Below, piece by piece: positions 44,279 to 52,989 of a stretch of DNA of 64,000 bases. A program made the translations under genes and the position numbers. The notes under the pieces are model-generated. The model worked only from the letters and a program-made list of their open reading frames with translations, searched no databases and was not told the origin of the DNA. The stretch is from Pseudomonadota bacterium. GTDB lineage: Bacteria; Pseudomonadota; Alphaproteobacteria; Acetobacterales; Acetobacteraceae. Positions within the stretch are counted from its first letter, which is position 1; the number at the start of each line of letters is the position of its first letter. The stretch is from positions 1 through 64,000 of the forward strand of contig JAFEFW010000614.1 in the NCBI GenBank assembly GCA_018240405.1, in the 5' to 3' direction.

Positions 44279-45067
44279 TTACAGCGATCGGGTTGCACCA
44301 CCATCCACGTCGATAATGGACCCTTGGATGAAGTCCGCCTTGGTGGACGCCAGATAAGCAACAAGCGAGCCGATTTCTTCCGGGCGGCCGACCCGGGTTG
44401 TGCCGTGCGATGCCAGCAGAAGGCGCACCACCGCCTCACGGTCCAGCGATCGCTCTTCCATGACACGTGCCACGTTCCGGTTGAAACGGTCTGTCGCGAT
44501 CAGACCGGGATTAATAGCATTGACGCGCACGCCGTGATTTATGCCGACGTCAGCCATTGCCTTGGTAAAGTTGAGTAACGCGACGTTGACGGAACCGCCG
44601 ATAGTGAACTCCGCCGATCCCGCTCTGGACCCGATACCGACAATGTTGACGATGCTGCCACTTGTCGTACGCAAGTGAGGCCAAGCTGCCCTGGTCATAC
44701 GCACATAACCGTGGAACTTGAGGGCAAAGCCGTCCATCCAGTCATCTTCGGTCAAGGCAAAGAAGTCGGCTCGCTTGGTGGCACCGGCATTGTTAACCAG
44801 CAAGTCGAGCCTTCCGAACCGTGCAACTGCCGCGGATACTGCTGCACTTGCGGCGTCCGGCTGCCGCAGGTCGGCCGCAAAAATACTGGCTTGGATGCTG
44901 TTCTTGGCTGTCAGCCCCGCTGCAACCGCCTGCAACGCGGCTGTATCGCGCGCCACCAGGCAAACGTGCATCCCTTCCGCGGCAAGTTCCGATGCGATTG
45001 CGGCGCCGATGCCGCGACTCGCACCCGTTACCAGTGCGACTTTTTGCTCAAGCCCCAGTTGCACCAC
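44279..45067 (-). CDS. SDR-fold protein with degenerate catalytic residues
   Basis: The 262-residue Rossmann-fold protein has the SDR cofactor motif ALVTGASRGIGAAI (about 11-24), the NNAG motif (LLVNNAGATKRAD, about 88-100) and a C terminus SIIDVDGGATRS. The usual Ser...Tyr-x-x-x-Lys catalytic set is not present: where it is expected, the sequence is VNIVGIGSRAGSAEFTIGGS (about 136-155), with Phe instead of Tyr and no Lys four residues on. Either it uses a different mechanism or it is a binding/regulatory protein. It forms an operon with the MmgE/PrpD gene and is divergent from mucR. Confidence 0.8.
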   Translation of the reverse strand: MVQLGLEQKVALVTGASRGIGAAIASELAAEGMHVCLVARDTAALQAVAAGLTAKNSIQASIFAADLRQPDAASAAVSAAVARFGRLDLLVNNAGATKRADFFALTEDDWMDGFALKFHGYVRMTRAAWPHLRTTSGSIVNIVGIGSRAGSAEFTIGGSVNVALLNFTKAMADVGINHGVRVNAINPGLIATDRFNRNVARVMEERSLDREAVVRLLLASHGTTRVGRPEEIGSLVAYLASTKADFIQGSIIDVDGGATRSL

Positions 45068-45188
45068 AACCTCCCGCCCAGTTTCGGGTCAAATGATGCG
45101 CGCGCAGCGGTGAGTTCGCAAATTCGTGGGTGAAGATGGGGTCGAATCCTGTGGTAGCAACGCAAACAACTGTTGTGCTATTACGCGC

Positions 45189-45206
45189 CGGCCGTATATT
45201 CGGCCG
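45189..45206 (+). promoter_or_regulatory. Inverted repeat in mucR leader
   Basis: CGGCCG-TATATT-CGGCCG, a perfect inverted repeat 10 bases before the AGGAAAG ribosome-binding site of the MucR-like gene. The AT core could double as a -10-like element. Ros/MucR proteins are known to repress their own genes, so an operator is plausible. Confidence 0.35.
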
Positions 45207-45229
45207 CGCGAGTTGCAGGAAAGAAACAG

Positions 45230-45673
45230 ATGACCGAGGACGTACTGACCCTGACGGCGCAGATTGTAAGCGCCCACGTGACCAAGAACCCGGTTCCGGT
45301 TGAGGAGCTGCCTTCTCTGATCCGGGAGGTGTACAAGACTCTGTCGACTGTTGGGGAGGCCGCTCCGGCCGTTGGTGCCTCCAAGCCCGCGGTGCAGATC
45401 ACCAAGTCGGTGTTCCCGGATTACATCGTCTGCCTGGAGTGCGGCAAGCAGATGACGATGCTGAAACGGCATCTCATGACAGAACACACCATGACGATCG
45501 ACCAGTACCGCGCCAAGTGGACTTTGCCGTCTAACTACCCGATGGTGGCCCCGAACTACGCGGAAACCCGTTCAAACCTGGCGAAGAAGATGGGCCTGGG
45601 CCGCAGCCGGACCGTTACACCGGCGCCGAAGAAGGCCGGACGCCGGCCAGGACCAAAGCGCGGCCGCGCCTGA
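45230..45673 (+). CDS. mucR: Ros/MucR family transcriptional regulator
   Basis: The 147-residue DNA-binding protein has the prokaryotic zinc-finger motif C-x2-C-x9-H-x4-H in CLECGKQMTMLKRHLMTEH (about 66-84), followed by the family's MTIDQYRAKWTLPSNYPMVA (about 86-105) and a basic tail (AGRRPGPKRGR). MucR proteins bind AT-rich sites and silence or tune surface polysaccharide, motility and cell-cycle genes in alphaproteobacteria. AGGAAAG lies 6 bases before the ATG at 45230. A terminator follows at 45705-45733. Confidence 0.92.
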   Translation: MTEDVLTLTAQIVSAHVTKNPVPVEELPSLIREVYKTLSTVGEAAPAVGASKPAVQITKSVFPDYIVCLECGKQMTMLKRHLMTEHTMTIDQYRAKWTLPSNYPMVAPNYAETRSNLAKKMGLGRSRTVTPAPKKAGRRPGPKRGRA

Positions 45674-45704
45674 CACATGTCATAGTTTAAGACATTCCAC
45701 TCCG

Positions 45705-45733
45705 GCGGCGCTGCCCGAAGGCAGCGCCGCTTT
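45705..45733 (+). terminator. Terminator after mucR
   Basis: A perfect 11-bp GC-rich stem (45705-45715 with 45720-45730), CGAA loop, then TTT. It lies between the convergent mucR and crotonase genes and may serve both. Confidence 0.8.
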
Positions 45734-45774
45734 CGATTCAGGGCGGCGCGGCACCTGTGTCCACGCGGCGCAGA

Positions 45775-46575
45775 TCAGCGACCCTTGAAGCTGCGCGGCT
45801 TGCGCTTCTCCTTGAAGGCCAGTGCAGCCTCATGGAAATCTTCCGTCAGATACAGCTTCATCGGCGCCTGCATGAACGCCGCCTCCTTGGCGTAACGGTC
45901 GAGATTCCAACGACGCGCACGTACGGTGGCCCTGACAGACAGCGGCGGATTGGCCGCGACATCCCGCGCCATCGCCTGGGCAACTTCCATCACCTTGTCC
46001 TTTGGCGCGACGCGGTTGATCACGTTGGCCGCATGCGCTTCCTCGGCGGTAAAATAGCGGCCGGTCAGCGACACTTCATCGCCAAACGCGCCGGCGCCGC
46101 GGAAATGAAATTGCGCCCAATGCTTGGCCGCGCCGAGCCCACGGGAGGTTTCCGTCAGCTGAAATCGTGTCTCCGTTTCGGCAACAATCAGGTCGCAATC
46201 CAGTACCATGCCAAGCCCAAGACCCAGCACATAGCCATGCACCGCGGCAATCACAGGTTTGAAGTTGACGGATTGAAACAACAGATCTGCGGCGTTGGCG
46301 CCATGGCCTTGCGGCCCGCCAAGCCGCTCAAACTCCTCGCGCGATCGCAATTGCCGCTGGTGCACGTCAGCGCCGCTGCAGAATGCCCGGCCACGTCCGC
46401 ACAGGATCGCGACATAGGCATCAGGGTCGGCGTCGAAACGGCGGAAAGCGGCCATCAACTGGCGCACAACCTCATCGCTGACGGCGTTCAGCTTCTCCGG
46501 CCGGTTCATAGCAATCGTCGCAATCTTGTCCTGGCATTCATAGTCGACATACTGGCGTTCCGCTTCATCCGTCAT
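45775..46575 (-). CDS. Enoyl-CoA hydratase/isomerase family protein
   Basis: The 266-residue crotonase-fold protein has the oxyanion-hole segments RGRAFCSGADVHQ (about 64-76) and AAVHGYVLGLGLGMVLDCDL (about 109-128), followed by ETRFQLTETSRGL, which places a Glu near the catalytic position. Family members hydrate or isomerise acyl-CoA thioesters; the substrate is unknown. GGGAG lies 8 bases before ATG 46575. It is divergent from another crotonase gene at 46661, with 85 bases between, so the two may share control. Confidence 0.85.
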   Translation of the reverse strand: MTDEAERQYVDYECQDKIATIAMNRPEKLNAVSDEVVRQLMAAFRRFDADPDAYVAILCGRGRAFCSGADVHQRQLRSREEFERLGGPQGHGANAADLLFQSVNFKPVIAAVHGYVLGLGLGMVLDCDLIVAETETRFQLTETSRGLGAAKHWAQFHFRGAGAFGDEVSLTGRYFTAEEAHAANVINRVAPKDKVMEVAQAMARDVAANPPLSVRATVRARRWNLDRYAKEAAFMQAPMKLYLTEDFHEAALAFKEKRKPRSFKGR

Positions 46576-46660
46576 AGACGCGTCTCCCTGGCTTCTGTTG
46601 CCGTTGGGAATAGCGTAGCCTTCCATCTATCAACGGCAAACCCGGCGGAGGAACGTCATC

Positions 46661-47458
46661 ATGAAGCACGGCAGGATTCTGCTGGAACCCCACGGAGACG
46701 TCATGGTCATGACGCTCAACGACCCCAGCGTGCTGAACGCGTTCGGCCAGAAACTGCGCGACGACATGACCGAAGCGCTCGATATCGTCGAGTCGGGCAA
46801 GGCGCGCTGCCTGGTGATCACCGGCGCCGGCCGGGCATTCTGTTCCGGGGCCAACCTGAATGACCCTGACCGCAAGCCACGCGACCGCGCCGCCGAGGCA
46901 CGTGGTGAGGCGAAGACCGATCTGGAGTCCTGGTACAACCCGACTTTCATGCGCCTGCGCGCGCTGCCCTTTCCTGTGGTCACCGCGATCAACGGCATCG
47001 CCGCTGGTGCGGGCATGAGTCTGGCGCTATCCGGCGATATTCGCATCGCTGCGCGCTCCGCCTATTTTCTACAGGCGTTCGCGCGTATCGGACTAGTACC
47101 GGATTGCGGCTCCTCCTGGATCCTGCCGCGGCTGATCGGCATGGCCCGCGCCATGGAGCTTTCACTCATGGCGGAACGACTTCCTGCCGAAACGGCCTTG
47201 CAGTGGGGCATGATCAACCGGCTCGAGGATGATGCGGCACTGATGCCGAAGGCTCTCGAGGTCGGCACGGCGCTCGCCGCCGGCCCGCGGTCACTGGGGC
47301 TGATCCGCAGGCTGTACTGGGAAGGCATGGAGAACGGCTACGCCGCACAGCTTGCATTGGAGTCGAAGTTGCAGACGGAAGCGGCGCTGAGCCGTGATTA
47401 CGAGGAAGGTGTCAGCGCCTTCCGGGAGAAGCGCCCGACCCGGTTCACCGGCCAGTAG
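46661..47458 (+). CDS. Enoyl-CoA hydratase/isomerase, PaaG-like
   Basis: The 265-residue crotonase has AGRAFCSGANLND (oxyanion hole, about 64-76), INGIAAGAGMSLALSGDIRI (about 109-128) and the segment FARIGLVPDCGSSWILPRLI (about 139-158). The Asp in GLVPDCGS is at the catalytic position typical of PaaG-type isomerases acting in phenylacetate or other aromatic degradation. Whether it acts on that substrate here is not shown; no other paa genes are in the window. It forms an operon with the luciferase-like oxidoreductase 17 bases downstream. Confidence 0.85.
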   Translation: MKHGRILLEPHGDVMVMTLNDPSVLNAFGQKLRDDMTEALDIVESGKARCLVITGAGRAFCSGANLNDPDRKPRDRAAEARGEAKTDLESWYNPTFMRLRALPFPVVTAINGIAAGAGMSLALSGDIRIAARSAYFLQAFARIGLVPDCGSSWILPRLIGMARAMELSLMAERLPAETALQWGMINRLEDDAALMPKALEVGTALAAGPRSLGLIRRLYWEGMENGYAAQLALESKLQTEAALSRDYEEGVSAFREKRPTRFTGQ

Positions 47459-47475
47459 ATCGGAGGTTATTTCAT

Positions 47476-48300
47476 ATGCGCATTGGCATTGTCACCATCC
47501 CAGCTCCGCTGCCGTCCGGACCGCCACTGGTTGAGCGCGTCTGCGCTCTCGCCCGCGACGTCGAACGTCTGGGCTTTCACGGATTATGGGTCACCGATGC
47601 CTTTGCACGCGGTAAGCCCACCCTCGACCCGCTGATCCTGCTCGGTGCGCTTGCCAGCCAGACCAGCCGCATCGAGCTCGGCACCTGCGTGGTGCAGGTG
47701 CCGCTGCGCCATCCGGTCGAGCACGCGCATCGCGTTCAGACGCTGAACCTGCTGACGCAGGGTCGGCTGCGCTTCGGCGTCGGCAGCGGGTCCACCAAGC
47801 ACGACTTCGACGCCGTAGAGGCCGACTACGATACCCGCTTCAAGACACTGACGTCGTACCTGGAGGTCATGCGGAAGGTATGGGCCGGCGAACCGGTCTA
47901 CGGACCCGCCATCTCGCTGTGGCCGGGCACCGAGGGCGGGCCGCCGGTGCTGCTAGGCGCCTGGCGCAGCGAGCGGTGGATCAACCTGTCGGCGAAGGTG
48001 CTGCAGGGGTGGATCGCGTCAGGCATCCATACCTCGATGGAGGATCTGGCCCTCGGGCTGAAGATGTTCCGCGATGCCGGCGGGAAACGGGCGGTGCTGG
48101 CGAACATCTTTGCTGATTTCCGCGCCACGCCGGGTAACCTGCCGATGGCGCACGTGCCGAAGATCTCGCTGTTCTGCTCGCCAGCAGAGGCGCGGGACCG
48201 GCTGCGGCGGCTGGAGGATCTGGGGCTGGATGATGCTTTGCTGGTGTGCCCGTCGGACGATCCCGGGCAACTGGAGACGATCGCGGGCCTGATGCGGTAG
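47476..48300 (+). CDS. LLM-class flavin-dependent oxidoreductase
   Basis: The 274-residue protein has the luciferase-like TIM-barrel pattern: FHGLWVTDAFARGKPTLDPL (about 35-54), GTCVVQVPLRHPVEHAHRVQ (about 71-90), GRLRFGVGSGSTKHDF, a middle RFKTLTSYLEVMRKVW, then GGPPVLLGAW. These enzymes use FMN or F420 and molecular oxygen or NADPH on small organic substrates. Specificity cannot be read. It is cotranscribed with the PaaG-like crotonase. AGGAGG-like sequence (GGAGGT at 47462-47467) precedes the ATG. Confidence 0.85.
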   Translation: MRIGIVTIPAPLPSGPPLVERVCALARDVERLGFHGLWVTDAFARGKPTLDPLILLGALASQTSRIELGTCVVQVPLRHPVEHAHRVQTLNLLTQGRLRFGVGSGSTKHDFDAVEADYDTRFKTLTSYLEVMRKVWAGEPVYGPAISLWPGTEGGPPVLLGAWRSERWINLSAKVLQGWIASGIHTSMEDLALGLKMFRDAGGKRAVLANIFADFRATPGNLPMAHVPKISLFCSPAEARDRLRRLEDLGLDDALLVCPSDDPGQLETIAGLMR

Positions 48301-48316
48301 GCAGCCGCGTCCTGTT

Positions 48317-48391
48317 GGTGTGGCAAGCGCAGGCTTGTCACCCACACCTGTGGCGGTTGGCCGGCTGGCGGCAGCAAGGCTTGCCGCAGCC
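48317..48391. terminator. Two hairpins between convergent genes
   Basis: GGTGTGG...CCACACC with inner CAAGC/GCTTG (48317-48348), and GGCT-GCGGCA...TGCCGC-AGCC (48363-48391). Both lie between the ends of the LLM oxidoreductase gene and serS and probably stop transcription from both sides. Confidence 0.6.
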
Positions 48392-48464
48392 GCGGGGAGT
48401 GCAGGGCGTCACCTGCCATGGCGGTCGATGGAGCGGCCCCCTGCAGATTGCGGGTGGTGCCGCC

Positions 48465-49742
48465 CTACCCCGCGCTGATCACCTCGATCCCCCCCATGTA
48501 TGGGCGCAGCACCTCCGGCACCAGGATGGACCCGTCCGCCTGCTGGCATGTCTCCATCACCGCGATCAACGCCCGGCCGACCGCGACGCCGGAGCCGTTC
48601 AGCGTGTGCACATAGCCGATGGTCTTGCCGTCCGTGCCGCCACGGAAACGCCCGTTCATCCGCCGCGCCTGGAAGTCGCGGCAGTTGGAGCAGGAAGAAA
48701 TCTCCCGGTATGCCTGCTGGCCGGGCAGCCAGACCTCCAGGTCATGCGTCCGCGTAGAGGCAAAGCCGGTATCGCCAGAGCACAGCACCACTCGGCGGTA
48801 GCTCAGGCCAAGCTTCTCCAGCACTGTCTCGGCGCAGCGTGTCATCCGCTCATGCTCCGCCACGCTCTGCTCAGGCGTCGTAATGGAGACGAGTTCGACC
48901 TTGCGGAACTGGTGCTGGCGCAGCATGCCGCGAGTGTCGCGGCCGGCGCTGCCCGCCTCGCTGCGATAGCAGTCGGTCAGCGCGGTCATGCGCAGCGGCA
49001 ACTGCTTCTCCAGCACGATGTCGCCGGCCACCGTATTGGTCAGCGGCACCTCGGCGGTGGGGATCAGGTAACGGCCGTCGGTGGTCTTGAACAAGTCTTC
49101 CTCAAACTTCGGCAGGCTGCCGGTGCCATACACCGCCGCCGCGTTGACCAGGTACGGCATCGACATTTCCGTATAGCCATGCTCCTGCGTGTGCAGGTCG
49201 AGCATGAACTGGCCCAACGCCCGTTCCAACCGGGCAAGCGCGCCGCGCAGCACGACAAAGCGGGCGCCGGCCAGCTTCGCCGCGGTGGCGAAGTCCATCA
49301 TCCCCAGCGCCTCGCCCAACTCGAAGTGCTGCCTGGCCTGGAAGTTCAAAGTGCGCGGCTCGCCATATGTCTTCAGCACAACATTGGCGGATTCATCCGC
49401 GCCGTCGGGGACCGAGGCATCCAGAATGTTCGGCAGCACCTCCAGCGCGGCGCGGATCGCGCCGTCCAGCTCAGCGGCCCGCGCCTCCAGCCCCTCCACA
49501 TCGCCACGCAGCGCGGTCGCCTCGGCTTCCAGTGCCGCGGTGTCGGCGCCTGTGCGCTTGCCCTGGCCAATTTCCCGCGCCAGCGCGTTGCGGCGGGCCT
49601 GCTTCTCCTGCACTGCCGTCGCAGCGGCCCGCCGGTCTGAGTCCAACGCCAGAATCGCGTCCGATGACGGCGGCAGTCCCCTCCGTCCCAGCGCGGCATC
49701 GAACGCCGCGGGATCGGCGCGGACGGCGCGGATATCGTGCAT
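48465..49742 (-). CDS. serS: Seryl-tRNA synthetase
   Basis: The 425-residue class II aminoacyl-tRNA synthetase begins [20 protein letters not shown], followed by the long antiparallel coiled-coil arm (about 28-100). Motif 2 is in the [20 protein letters not shown] region (about 260-279) and motif 3 in [20 protein letters not shown] (about 385-404). It charges tRNA-Ser and tRNA-Sec with serine in the cytoplasm. The gene follows tatC by 3 bases, an arrangement common in alphaproteobacteria. Confidence 0.97.
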   Translation of the reverse strand: MHDIRAVRADPAAFDAALGRRGLPPSSDAILALDSDRRAAATAVQEKQARRNALAREIGQGKRTGADTAALEAEATALRGDVEGLEARAAELDGAIRAALEVLPNILDASVPDGADESANVVLKTYGEPRTLNFQARQHFELGEALGMMDFATAAKLAGARFVVLRGALARLERALGQFMLDLHTQEHGYTEMSMPYLVNAAAVYGTGSLPKFEEDLFKTTDGRYLIPTAEVPLTNTVAGDIVLEKQLPLRMTALTDCYRSEAGSAGRDTRGMLRQHQFRKVELVSITTPEQSVAEHERMTRCAETVLEKLGLSYRRVVLCSGDTGFASTRTHDLEVWLPGQQAYREISSCSNCRDFQARRMNGRFRGGTDGKTIGYVHTLNGSGVAVGRALIAVMETCQQADGSILVPEVLRPYMGGIEVISAG

Positions 49743-49745
49743 GGC

Positions 49746-50528
49746 TCAGACCTCGACAGGCTTCGGCTCGACCCATTTGGCCGAAATGATGGAAATCTCG
49801 TACAGTGCGATCAGCGGCACCGCGAGGCCGATCTGGGTAATCACGTCCGGCGGGGCCAGGATCGCGGCAATGACGAACATGCCGACGATGGCATAGCGGC
49901 GGTACTTCTTGAGCATCGCCGAGTTGACGATGCCGACCTTGGCCAGCAGCGTCAGCGCGACCGGCAACTGGAAGGTGATGCCGAAGGCAAAGATCAGCTT
50001 CATCACCAGGTCCAGGTATTCGCCGACCTTCGGCAGCAGCTCGATCGGCACGCCGCCGCCGCCGGTGTTGCTCTGGAAGCTGGCGAAGAAGCGCCAGGCG
50101 AAGGGAAAGACGAAGTAATACGCCAGCGCGGCGCCGAGGAAGAACAGCACCGGCGTAGCCACCAGGAACGGCAGCAGCGCACGCTTTTCACTGCGATACA
50201 GGCCGGGCGCAACGAACAGCCAGATCTGCGTGGCAACGACGGGAAAGGCGATGAACGCGCCGCCGAAGAACGCGACTTTGATCTTGGTGAAGAACGCCTC
50301 GTAGAGCTGCGTGTAGATCAGATGCGGGTCGGGATTCCCCTGCTCCCGCAGCACTGCGGCCAGAGGTTCGGCCAGGAAGTAGTAAATGTGGTCGGAGACG
50401 AAGTAGGCGGCGATGAAGCAGCCAACAAAAGCAACGGCGGACCAGATCAGGCGCGTGCGCAACTCGATCAGATGATCGAGTAGCGGCATCGGCTTGTCGT
50501 CGATGATATCGTCTTCGGGTCGGGCCAA
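49746..50528 (-). CDS. tatC: Sec-independent protein translocase TatC
   Basis: The 260-residue inner-membrane protein has about six transmembrane helices. The conserved N-terminal motif MPLLDHLIELRTRLIWSAVA (about 13-32) binds twin-arginine signals, and EAFFTKIKVAFFGGAFIAFP (about 87-106) is a further conserved block. It recognises and passes folded Tat substrates, of which this window encodes at least two candidates (9192-10148 and 21613-23451). It lies between tatB and serS on the same strand. Confidence 0.97.
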   Translation of the reverse strand: MARPEDDIIDDKPMPLLDHLIELRTRLIWSAVAFVGCFIAAYFVSDHIYYFLAEPLAAVLREQGNPDPHLIYTQLYEAFFTKIKVAFFGGAFIAFPVVATQIWLFVAPGLYRSEKRALLPFLVATPVLFFLGAALAYYFVFPFAWRFFASFQSNTGGGGVPIELLPKVGEYLDLVMKLIFAFGITFQLPVALTLLAKVGIVNSAMLKKYRRYAIVGMFVIAAILAPPDVITQIGLAVPLIALYEISIISAKWVEPKPVEV

Positions 50529-50541
50529 GGTCGTTTGTCCG

Positions 50542-51072
50542 TCAGGGCCGGGTAAAGCCGGGTGGGATGAAGGCCGGCGCTTCCGCGGCTACGGCCGGCG
50601 GCGGGGGCTCCGGCGCGACCGGCACCAGGGCTGGCGGAATGAAGGCAGGCGCCGAGGGCCTGGCCGGTTCGGCCGGCGCCAGCGTAACCTCGGCGCGCGT
50701 GACTTCCTCGGTCAGCGGCCTCTCCGCCACGGCCACTTCGTCTAAGGTTGAGACCTCGGACGCCGTGGGGTGCGCCGGCGCCAGCGGGTTGTCGGCGAAG
50801 GTGTTGCGGATCGCGTTGTCGGGGTCGACTGCCTTCTCGATCGTGCTCTTGATGTCGAGGCTACGGAGCTCGTTGAACGTCTGCTTGACGTCCTTCAGAT
50901 CCGCCTCTCGCATCATCTCATCGACATGGGTCTGGAACTCGGCGGCCATCCGGCGCGCCTTCTTGATCGCGTTCGTCACGGCGCGGATGGCGACCGGCAT
51001 GTCCTTCGGCCCGATCGCAATCAGGGCGACGACGCCAATCAGCAGGATTTCCGACCAGGCTAAATCGAACAT
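50542..51072 (-). CDS. tatB: Sec-independent protein translocase TatB
   Basis: The 176-residue protein starts with the single TatA/B-type helix and hinge (MFDLAWSEILLIGVVALIAI, then GPKDMPVAIRAV). An amphipathic helix follows, then a long Ala/Pro/Glu-rich C-terminal tail ending in repeated APAFIPP motifs. The N terminus FDLAWSEIL and the length identify TatB rather than TatA. It forms the receptor complex with TatC, whose gene lies 13 bases downstream. No tatA is found next to it. Confidence 0.93.
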   Translation of the reverse strand: MFDLAWSEILLIGVVALIAIGPKDMPVAIRAVTNAIKKARRMAAEFQTHVDEMMREADLKDVKQTFNELRSLDIKSTIEKAVDPDNAIRNTFADNPLAPAHPTASEVSTLDEVAVAERPLTEEVTRAEVTLAPAEPARPSAPAFIPPALVPVAPEPPPPAVAAEAPAFIPPGFTRP

Positions 51073-51213
51073 GGGTGCGCGTGGTTCTCCGAGGCGCGGT
51101 AGCTAGCAGGAAGCGCGCCGCGGGGAAACATAGGGTTTAAAGCGCGCAGGTGTTATGGCGTCGTACTACGCTGGTACGCTTGATACGAGACGCGCGCGGC
51201 GTGGATGCTGGCG

Positions 51214-51963
51214 TTACCGGTGTACCATCGAGACCGGCGGATCGACCGGATCGGCGGTCAGGAAGCCAACCGTTTCCCCTTCCAGCACGGCAGCCGTCAG
51301 CTTGCCGCCGAAGACCGCGCCGGTGTCGATGGCGATGCGGTTATGCTTTACCACCGCGGTTTTCACCGGCGTATGGCCGTGCACGATGACAGCGCCGAAA
51401 TCCGCCTCGGAGTAGAGGAACGGCTGGCGGGCGCGCAGCAGGTCCTCGCGCGCCTGCTGCTCCAGGGGTATGTTGGGGCGGACGCCGCCATGCACGAAGG
51501 CATAGCCGCCCTCCCGGTGCATCAGGATCAGTCCGCGCAGAAACTCCTGATGCATGGCGGGGATCATGTCCTTCCAGACATCCCGCGGTCCTTCCGGGTC
51601 GATGCCGTAGCTTTCCAACGCTGCCTTGCCGCCGGCAAACAGCCAGTCGGTGCCGGCCGCGCGCTCACCCGCGATCGCGTCCAGCATCGTTGATTCATGG
51701 TTGCCCATCAGGTTCACCATCTCCACGCCGGGAATGGGACATCCGGCGACCAGGCGGTCAATCACGCCCTTGGTGTCGGCGCCGCGGTCGACGTAGTCAC
51801 CGATATGCAACAGCAACGGACGCTCGACCGGACGTTCAGCCAAATCCTGGGCGATGAGGGCATGCAACGCATCCAACTGACGGGCACAGCCATGGATGTC
51901 GCCGATCGCATAGACACGGCGGCCCGGCGGCAGGCTGGCAGGCGCTTTCGACAATTCGATCAT
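51214..51963 (-). CDS. Metallophosphoesterase (Ser/Thr phosphatase/ApaH-like)
   Basis: The 249-residue protein has the full calcineurin-like set: GDIHGC (about 20-25), GDYVDRG (about 54-60), GNHES (about 86-90), His in FVHGGVRP and GHTPV (about 200-204). These bind two metal ions. It is similar to bacterial PrpA/ApaH-like phosphatases, so it dephosphorylates phosphoproteins or dinucleoside polyphosphates. The ATG at 51963 (MIELSKAPAS) is preferred over 51999. It lies upstream of tatB on the same strand with a 141-base gap. Confidence 0.85.
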   Translation of the reverse strand: MIELSKAPASLPPGRRVYAIGDIHGCARQLDALHALIAQDLAERPVERPLLLHIGDYVDRGADTKGVIDRLVAGCPIPGVEMVNLMGNHESTMLDAIAGERAAGTDWLFAGGKAALESYGIDPEGPRDVWKDMIPAMHQEFLRGLILMHREGGYAFVHGGVRPNIPLEQQAREDLLRARQPFLYSEADFGAVIVHGHTPVKTAVVKHNRIAIDTGAVFGGKLTAAVLEGETVGFLTADPVDPPVSMVHR

Positions 51964-52068
51964 TCGATCGGGGTTACAGGCAGACGCGCGGCAGATCAAC
52001 GTTGCGACACGGCACAGCCCCCTCGCCCGCCGCTCGCAGGCCGGTTATCGTGCAGTGGGAGGTGCCGG

Positions 52069-52845
52069 ATGCTGAAGCGTTTCACCGTTCTTCTGACCCT
52101 CAGCCTGATTGCCTGGCCGTTTGAGGCCTGGGCCGGGTGTGCCCCGATCGCCTTCGGCCAACCACGCATCTGGCGCGCCGCAGCCGGCGACGACAGTGTA
52201 CAGATCACCTTCCTGGGCCATGCCAGCTTCGAAATCGTTTCGCCACGCGGCGTGCGGGCCATCACCGACTACAACGGATATAATATTGCCAGTGAGCCGC
52301 CCGACATCGCGACGATGAACCACGCGCACTCGTCGCACTATACCTCGGCGCCCGACCCGCGCATCCCGCATGTGCTGCGGGGTTGGAAGGACGGTGACGC
52401 CGCGCCGCGCTACGAACTGACCGTGCAGGACATGCACGTGACCAATTTGCCCACCAATATCCGCAACTGGCGCGGCGGCACGGAAATCTACGGCAACTCG
52501 ATCTTCGTCTTCGAAACGGCCGGGTTGTGCATCGCCCATCTCGGCCATCTGCACCATCCGCTGGAACCGCAGGACCTGAACGCGCTCGGCCACATCGATG
52601 TCGTCATGGTGGCCGTGGATGGGGCGTGGACCATGAGCCAGAGCGACGCCGCCACGGTGATCGACCAACTGCAGCCGCGCGTCGTGATCCCGATGCATTA
52701 CTTCACGCCGGACGTGCTGGCCGGATTCCTGGACATGATGCGCAGCAAATACGCGATCGAGATACGGCCAAGCCCGATGCTGGAGCTGTCGCGTACAACC
52801 CTACCGGGCCAGCCGACGGTGATCGCGTTGCCGGGCGGGCATTGA
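52069..52845 (+). CDS. Exported MBL-fold metallo-hydrolase-like protein
   Basis: The 258-residue protein has a signal peptide (MLKRFTVLLTLSLIAWPFEA, cleavage after WAG), so it is periplasmic. The MBL fold is seen from ITFLGHASFEIVS (about 44-56), NHAHSSHYTS (about 84-93), HLGHLHHPL (about 160-168) and VIPMHYFTPD. The usual H-x-H-x-D-H metal motif is present as HAHSSH, with Ser where Asp is expected, so binding of the second metal may be altered. GGGAGG lies about 7 bases before the ATG. The substrate is unknown. Confidence 0.8.
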   Translation: MLKRFTVLLTLSLIAWPFEAWAGCAPIAFGQPRIWRAAAGDDSVQITFLGHASFEIVSPRGVRAITDYNGYNIASEPPDIATMNHAHSSHYTSAPDPRIPHVLRGWKDGDAAPRYELTVQDMHVTNLPTNIRNWRGGTEIYGNSIFVFETAGLCIAHLGHLHHPLEPQDLNALGHIDVVMVAVDGAWTMSQSDAATVIDQLQPRVVIPMHYFTPDVLAGFLDMMRSKYAIEIRPSPMLELSRTTLPGQPTVIALPGGH

Positions 52846-52848
52846 GAA

Positions 52849-52879
52849 AAGGGGTGCACCAACACACCATCGACCCCTT
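52849..52879. terminator. Hairpin between MBL-fold and CBS genes
   Basis: AAGGGGT (52849-52855) with ACCCCTT (52873-52879), 17-base loop, just after the MBL-fold gene stop and before the convergent CBS gene. Confidence 0.45.
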
Positions 52880-52989
52880 CCCGGCAATGCGCGCGGTAGG
52901 CGCGGCCACCGGCGGTCTACGCCGGTCGGCGCGGGTGAGGTAAAGACGTGGCTTACGAACCTGCGCCAACCATGACGGACTGGGCGAGA

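Noticed and set aside
45135-45160. tRNA-like T-loop sequence (GGGGTCGAATCCTG)
   Set aside because: No matching acceptor stem, D-arm or anticodon arm can be drawn around it.
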